The translations under genes and the position numbers were made by a program. Source: JADGRB01 sp036267635 (GTDB lineage: Bacteria; Myxococcota_A; Polyangia; Fen-1088). Taken from it: a DNA stretch of 64,000 nt. Shown here one piece after another: positions 59,763 through 64,000 of this stretch (positions within the stretch are counted from its first letter, which is position 1; each line of letters opens with the position of its first letter). The stretch covers positions 1 through 64,000 of the forward strand of contig DATAVR010000139.1 of NCBI GenBank assembly GCA_036267635.1. Direction: 5' to 3'. A model generated the notes under the pieces. That model did no database searches, was not told the DNA's origin, and worked only from the letters and a program-made list of their open reading frames with translations.

Positions 59763-60533
59763 TCAGCGCTTCTCGATCACGATCAGCATCCGGAAGCCGA
59801 TGGCGCGGAAGATCGCCTCCGGCAACCGCGCCTCGATCCGGTGCAGCGCCGACCAGAGCACGCGCGGGAGAAACGCCCGGCGCGAGAATCCGCCGGAGGC
59901 CGGGTAGCTCAGCCCCGACAGGTGCGTCACCCGCTCGACCGACAGGGAGGGAAATGTCTCGGCGAACAGCTGCCGGCGACGGCCGAACAGCAGCGTCGGG
60001 ATAGCCTGATTCGAGTCGAACGGATCGCGCGCCCGGTCGGTCGCCTGCGGCTCGAACCCGGCCAGCGGATCGATCCCCAGCGCCAGCTGCTCCTGATGGA
60101 AAAGTTTGTAGACCGGGTACGACAGCGGGCTCACGTACGGCTCACACATCACGACCCGCCCGCCTGGACGCAGGACGCGCGCCGCCTCGGCGAAGAAACG
60201 CCGCGGCGCCGGCAGGTGGTGGAGGACGTCGACCATCACCAGCGCCCCCACGGTCGCGTCCCCGAACGGCAGCGCCTCCGCGCTCACCTCCCGATCGTGC
60301 CAGGGGGCGCGCACGATGTCGGAGAGCTCGAGGTCGGGGATGAACGCGCGCGCGAAGCCTGGCCCCGAGCCGAGCTCGATGCGCGGACCGAGCGTCGGCG
60401 GCGGCAGCGCGGCCGCGACCTGCCCGTACCAATCGCCGTAAAGGTCGCGCAGCGCGGGATTCGCCTCCCAGGCACGCCGGTGCTCCTCGAATCGCGTCAA
60501 CGTGCGCGCCTGAAGCTCCTCGGAGAGCGGCAT
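59763..60533 (-). CDS. Class I SAM-dependent methyltransferase
   Basis: A 256-residue protein. PRIELGSGPGFARAFIPDL is the SAM site; VSAEALPFGDATVGALVMVDVLHHLPAPRRFF and VLRPGGRVVMCEPYVSPLSYPVYKLFHQE follow. These features place it with methyltransferases seen beside glycosyltransferases in surface-glycan clusters. It starts five bases from the stop of the methyltransferase-GT2 fusion on the same strand, so it is in the same operon. Confidence 0.87.
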   Translation of the reverse strand: MPLSEELQARTLTRFEEHRRAWEANPALRDLYGDWYGQVAAALPPPTLGPRIELGSGPGFARAFIPDLELSDIVRAPWHDREVSAEALPFGDATVGALVMVDVLHHLPAPRRFFAEAARVLRPGGRVVMCEPYVSPLSYPVYKLFHQEQLALGIDPLAGFEPQATDRARDPFDSNQAIPTLLFGRRRQLFAETFPSLSVERVTHLSGLSYPASGGFSRRAFLPRVLWSALHRIEARLPEAIFRAIGFRMLIVIEKR

Positions 60534-60538
60534 CGTCG

Positions 60539-62035
60539 CTACACGAACTTGATCTTGCGCGCGGCCACCGCCGACATCTGCAGCAGCAGGAAGCCGTGCT
60601 TCCAGCGCGAGATGTTGGTCTCACCGTAGGTGCGGTCGCGGTAGCGCACGGGGATCTCGGAGATCTTGAGGTTCAGGCGCGCCGCTCCGAAGATGAGGTC
60701 GAAGTCGCCGAACGGATCGAAGTCGCCGAAGTAGCTGCGCCCGGCCGCGATCCGCTCGTAGTCCTTGCGCCAGAGGACCTTGGTCCCGCAGAGCGTGTCC
60801 TTGATCGGCTGCTGCAAGAGGTAGGTGAAGAGCTCGGAGAAGGCGACGTTGCCGATCTTGTTGAAGAAGCGCATCGCCCCCGGCTCCATCGGATAGACGA
60901 GGCGGGTGCCTTGCACGAAGTCGGCGTGCCCGCCAGCCAGCACGTCGTAGAAAGTCGGCAGCTCCTCGGGCGGGACGGTCAGATCGGCGTCGAGGATCAT
61001 GAGGACGTCGCCGGTGGCGTGCGCGAAACCGAGCCGCACGGCGTCCCCCTTCCCCTTCCCGGTCTGCTGAAACGCTCGCAGCTGGAGCGGCCCGTCGTAG
61101 GCCTGCACGGTCCTCTGAATCGCGGACCAGGTGTCGTCGGTCGAGTGCCCCTCGACGAAGATGAGCTCGGTCGCCGATCCCATCACCGGGGTGCGGGCCA
61201 CCGCCGCGGCGACGTTCCCCGCCTCGTTGCGGGTCGGCACGATCACGCTGACGCTCGCCCTGCGCGGCGCCGGCATCGCCCCCCGATCGCGCAGCATGTA
61301 GATCCGGTAGAGCGAGGCGTGCTTCATGAACGGCGCGCGCACCGCGTAGCGGTTGAGCGCCGTCGAAACGACCGGCAGATCAGCCGGGAAAAGCAGCCGG
61401 TCCTCGAAGCGCACGACCTCGAGACCGGTGATGTCGTAAAGGTTGCGAAAATCGGAGTCGGACAGCCAGTTGGCGATCGGCGCCGGGCGCTTGAGCCCGG
61501 CCAGCTCCGCCAGGCGGACCGGGACCTCCCACAGGTAGCTGAAGGCGGTGAGGTAGATCCGCCCGTCGGGCGCGAGACGCCGCTTGAGACCGGCGAGCAG
61601 CGCCTTGACGTCGAGGACGCTGTGGCACAGCCGATCGCAGATGACGGCGTCGGCCCGGTGCAGGAGATCCGCCGGCGGCGCGATGGCGTCGCCCACCTCG
61701 AAGCCGATCTCCGGATGTCGGGCCCGCGCGCTGGCGACCATCTCCGGGAGATAGTCGATCCCCTGACGGCGCGCGTTCGGCAGCGCGGCCAGCAGGTCGC
61801 CCGCGCCGCACCCGACCTCCAGCACCGAGGCATCGGCCGGGATCAGCCGGGCCAGCGCGGCCGCCAGATCCTGGTGCAGGAAATCGCGGGCCGCCGGATT
61901 GCGCGGCGCCTCGCCCGCATGCCGGTAGTATTCGCGCCAGGTCGCCTCCAACGCCTCCGCGCGCGACGGCGGGCGCTCGGTCCCGTCAAACAGCGGATGA
62001 ACGGAGGTCGGCTCAGGGGGAATCTGTGGCGCCAT
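60539..62035 (-). CDS. Fused methyltransferase and GT2 (DPM1-like) glycosyltransferase
   Basis: A 498-residue protein. Residues 60-250 are a class I methyltransferase: SVLEVGCGAGDLLAALPNA, DYLPEMVASARARHPEIGFEVGDA and ADAVICDRLCHSVLDVKALL. Residues 265-498 are a GT2 domain like dolichol-phosphate mannosyltransferase: VSVIVPTRNEAGNVAAAV, FVEGHSTDDT, GKGKGDAVRLGFAHATGDVLMILDADLTVPPEELP (DxD-type metal site), IKDTLCGTKVLWRKDYE and YFGDFDPFGDFDLIFGAA. It would transfer a sugar from a nucleotide donor, probably to polyprenyl phosphate, and methylate a related product. Its ATG overlaps the stop of the PEGA gene by one base. Confidence 0.9.
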   Translation of the reverse strand: MAPQIPPEPTSVHPLFDGTERPPSRAEALEATWREYYRHAGEAPRNPAARDFLHQDLAAALARLIPADASVLEVGCGAGDLLAALPNARRQGIDYLPEMVASARARHPEIGFEVGDAIAPPADLLHRADAVICDRLCHSVLDVKALLAGLKRRLAPDGRIYLTAFSYLWEVPVRLAELAGLKRPAPIANWLSDSDFRNLYDITGLEVVRFEDRLLFPADLPVVSTALNRYAVRAPFMKHASLYRIYMLRDRGAMPAPRRASVSVIVPTRNEAGNVAAAVARTPVMGSATELIFVEGHSTDDTWSAIQRTVQAYDGPLQLRAFQQTGKGKGDAVRLGFAHATGDVLMILDADLTVPPEELPTFYDVLAGGHADFVQGTRLVYPMEPGAMRFFNKIGNVAFSELFTYLLQQPIKDTLCGTKVLWRKDYERIAAGRSYFGDFDPFGDFDLIFGAARLNLKISEIPVRYRDRTYGETNISRWKHGFLLLQMSAVAARKIKFV

Positions 62036-64000
62036 TATTCGTCGGTGGCGAGCGTGTAGCGCTGCTTGAAGTTCTGCCCTGGCTTCACGGTGATGCTCTC
62101 GCTGTGGTCAATCTGCATGTCGGACCGCTTGAACGCCAGCTTGTGCTTGCCGCAGGGGATCTTGTAGTCGACGACCGGCGTGTGCTGGGTGGTGTTCTTG
62201 CCGTCGATCCAGACCTCCGACCAGGGGACGGAGTTGACCGTCATCGTGCAGTCGCCTCCCTTTTCCGGTTTGGTGTCCGGCTTGGCGCCGCTGTCATCGT
62301 CGTTGCTCGCGGTCGCATCGGCGCCGTCGTCGGCCGCCACGTCGCGTGGCTTCTTGTGCCGCGCGACATGCGGTGCGGGCGGCACCATCGCCTCTTGCGC
62401 CACCGGCGGCGGGCTGGGCGGCTCGAGGTGGGACGCTGCGTGGGGCGCTGGCCGCTCGAGGTGGGACGCCGCGTGGGGCGGCGGCGGGGGGAGCACGTCC
62501 GCCACCTCGGCGTGCGCGGGCGTCTTTCCCGACGACGCTCCCCCCGACAGCGCACCGCCCGACGGCGCTCCGCCCGACGCGGGGATCAACATGGCGTGAA
62601 CCTTCTGGATGGCGTTCGGCTCGACCTCGACGTCCTGGCGCCAGGGCTTGAAGCGATTCTCGCCCTTGATCTCCAGCACATGGTGTCCGGGCGCGATCCG
62701 GAAGGCGCGGAAGTCGGTGCGCGCCTGCTGGCCCGAGGCACCTTTGATGGCCGACCCGTCGAGCCAGACCAGGCCACCAGGCGGCTCGCTGGTCAGCTCG
62801 AAGCCGGTGTCGGGCGATGGCTCCAACGTCACCGCCAGCGACACCGGCTGGCCGGCGTGGACCGCGACGTTCTGATCGTTGCGGTCGTAACCGTCGCGCG
62901 TGACCGACAGCGTGTAGGAGCCCGGGGGACGCTCGAGCGAAACGGGGGAGTGGCTCCCCATCTTGGTGTTGTCGACCAGCACCGTCGCGTCGCCCGGCAT
63001 CGTGGTGATCTCGATCCGGCCGGCCTTGTTGGTCGTCGACCAGTACCAGTAGCCACCGCCCGCGCCGGCGACCAGCAAGAGGGCCAGCGCGACCTTGAAA
63101 AAGCCGCCGCCCCCTTTCGACTTCGACCGGGAGAGCTCGTCGGAGAAGTTGCCCGCACCGAACGGCGCGGCCGCGGGAGGCGCAAAGATCTGGCGCGGCG
63201 GCGGCCGCATCGGCATCACCGGCGGCGGCAACGGCATCGCGAGCGGCGGCGGCCCCGATGGCGCAGGCGGCATGAACGGGGCGGGCGGCGGCGCAACGAC
63301 GTGGACTGGTGGGAGGTTCAGACCCGACCGGCGCAGCTGCGCGGGCGTCGTCTTGGGAGGCGGCGCGGGGGGCGTCGACAACGTCGCCAGCGGGCGGGTC
63401 GTCGATCGCAGCGGCGTCGGCGGAACGCCGGTCAGCGTCGGCCGGCGCGGCATGGGCGGCTTGGGAACCGCCACCGGCGGTGGCGTGGGGGCGCCGATGT
63501 CGTCGCGCTTCACCTTGACCGACCCCGGCTTTCGCTGCGGCTTCGGCGTCGCCAGCACCTCGGGCGGGCGCGCCTGCTCGAGGATGTCGGGGGGCGGCTC
63601 GTTGGCGACGGTCCGGTCGTCGTCCTCGAAGAAGAGATCGGCGGCGCTCTGCTCGACGGTCTTCTCCTCGGCGTTCTCGTCGGTCTTGTCGAAGATCTGC
63701 GTGTCCAGCTCTTCGTCGTCCCACCCCATCGCCGAGGGGACGTTCTTGTCTCTCTTCTTGTCGTGAGCGGCCGCCGGAGACGGCGCCGGCGGCGCCCCGG
63801 CCCGCGCGCTGGCGCCGGCCACCGCCGCGCGGCGCGAGACCTCGTTCGACGCCGCGACCGGCGGAGCGATCTGCCGGTACTGTTCGAGCTTGGCGTTGTC
63901 CTCCTCGATCTCGGCGGCGAAGGTCTTCTTCATCCAGCCGGCCAGGTCCTTGCGCGAATAGAACTCGCCGATCGAATAGAGAAACGACTGCAGGTCGTCG
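62035..64000 (-). CDS. C-terminal part of a probable Ser/Thr kinase with PEGA-like repeats (5' end beyond window)
   Basis: The frame remains open to the right edge beyond the Met at 63933 (DDLQSFLYSIGEFYSRKDLAGWM), so that Met is unlikely to be the true start. The fragment is over 650 residues: an acidic/Pro-rich cytoplasmic region, a transmembrane helix (KVALALLLVAGAGGGYWYW), then PEGA-type repeats (GRIEITTMPGDATVLVDNTKMG, GYTLSV-like SYTLSVTRDGYDR, GFELTSEPPGGLVWLDGSAIKG, TMTVNSVPWSEVWIDGKN). It ends in a basic region. Myxobacterial kinases often have this layout, but no kinase motif lies inside the window. PEGA domains are thought to bind surface components. Pro/Ala/His linker repeats (HAASHLE twice) separate the last two repeats. 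Confidence 0.85.
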   Translation of the reverse strand, partial: DDLQSFLYSIGEFYSRKDLAGWMKKTFAAEIEEDNAKLEQYRQIAPPVAASNEVSRRAAVAGASARAGAPPAPSPAAAHDKKRDKNVPSAMGWDDEELDTQIFDKTDENAEEKTVEQSAADLFFEDDDRTVANEPPPDILEQARPPEVLATPKPQRKPGSVKVKRDDIGAPTPPPVAVPKPPMPRRPTLTGVPPTPLRSTTRPLATLSTPPAPPPKTTPAQLRRSGLNLPPVHVVAPPPAPFMPPAPSGPPPLAMPLPPPVMPMRPPPRQIFAPPAAAPFGAGNFSDELSRSKSKGGGGFFKVALALLLVAGAGGGYWYWSTTNKAGRIEITTMPGDATVLVDNTKMGSHSPVSLERPPGSYTLSVTRDGYDRNDQNVAVHAGQPVSLAVTLEPSPDTGFELTSEPPGGLVWLDGSAIKGASGQQARTDFRAFRIAPGHHVLEIKGENRFKPWRQDVEVEPNAIQKVHAMLIPASGGAPSGGALSGGASSGKTPAHAEVADVLPPPPPHAASHLERPAPHAASHLEPPSPPPVAQEAMVPPAPHVARHKKPRDVAADDGADATASNDDDSGAKPDTKPEKGGDCTMTVNSVPWSEVWIDGKNTTQHTPVVDYKIPCGKHKLAFKRSDMQIDHSESITVKPGQNFKQRYTLATDE

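Noticed and set aside
1..64000. tRNA, rRNA, riboswitch, phage or transposase genes
   Set aside because: Reading both strands by eye showed no cloverleaf with CCA-type end, no rRNA core, and no transposase or integrase motif. A covariance-model scan would be needed to exclude small RNAs.

Overview
The window is GC-rich throughout and densely coded on both strands. It looks like part of the chromosome of an aerobic Gram-negative bacterium of the myxobacterial type (Myxococcota/Polyangia). The reasons are a eukaryote-like Ser/Thr kinase with a TPR tail, a second probable kinase ending in PEGA-like repeats, many Sec/Tat lipoproteins with Gly/Thr-rich or Asn-Gly-Leu repeats, several outer-membrane barrels, HTTM and J-domain proteins, and many GTG/TTG starts with 4-bp start/stop overlaps. 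The taxonomic call is inference. I saw no rRNA, tRNA, CRISPR array, insertion sequence or phage gene.

Layout. 0-5 kb: the end of an unknown protein, a formylglycine-generating-type enzyme, a DUF2092 secreted protein with small partners, and an amylo-alpha-1,6-glucosidase. 5-12.5 kb: secreted proteins, then a leftward sugar-oxidation operon (glucose-dehydrogenase-like enzyme, GMC flavoprotein, MFS transporter) and a CPA2 cation/proton antiporter. 12.7-17.3 kb: a respiratory operon with cydA, a cydB fused in frame to a type II NADH dehydrogenase, DUF1622 and DUF202. Two paralogous anchored lipoproteins lie on either side of the 6.5-17.3 kb block. 18-22 kb: an OmpA/barrel protein with unusual domain order and a large GH63-like glucosidase. 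22.3-29.1 kb: a signalling island with three HisKA-type kinases, one carrying a receiver without its phospho-accepting Asp, and two closely related NarL/LuxR regulators around an envelope pair. 29.1-38.2 kb: porin, aquaporin, barrel protein, Tat phosphoesterase, an Asn-Gly-Leu repeat/ricin-lectin lipoprotein and a Ser/Thr kinase.

38.3-42.4 kb is a tightly coupled operon (HTTM membrane protein, small membrane protein, DUF4266 lipoprotein, DUF3570 barrel, thioredoxin lipoprotein), probably an envelope redox or modification system. 42.8-46.0 kb is a radical SAM / 2-oxoglutarate oxygenase / J-domain cluster. 46.3-57.8 kb encodes exported enzymes: GH5 glycosidase, phosphoesterase, multicopper oxidase, a protein with four DsbA-like domains in one chain, a TlpA-like thioredoxin and an MFS transporter. 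57.8-62.0 kb has three methyltransferases and a methyltransferase-glycosyltransferase fusion suited to surface glycan or lipid work. The right edge cuts a PEGA-type, probably kinase-derived, protein.

The most unusual features are the CydB-NDH-2 fusion (an apparent one-chain route from NADH to quinol to oxygen), the tetra-DsbA protein and the HTTM/DUF4266/DUF3570/thioredoxin operon.
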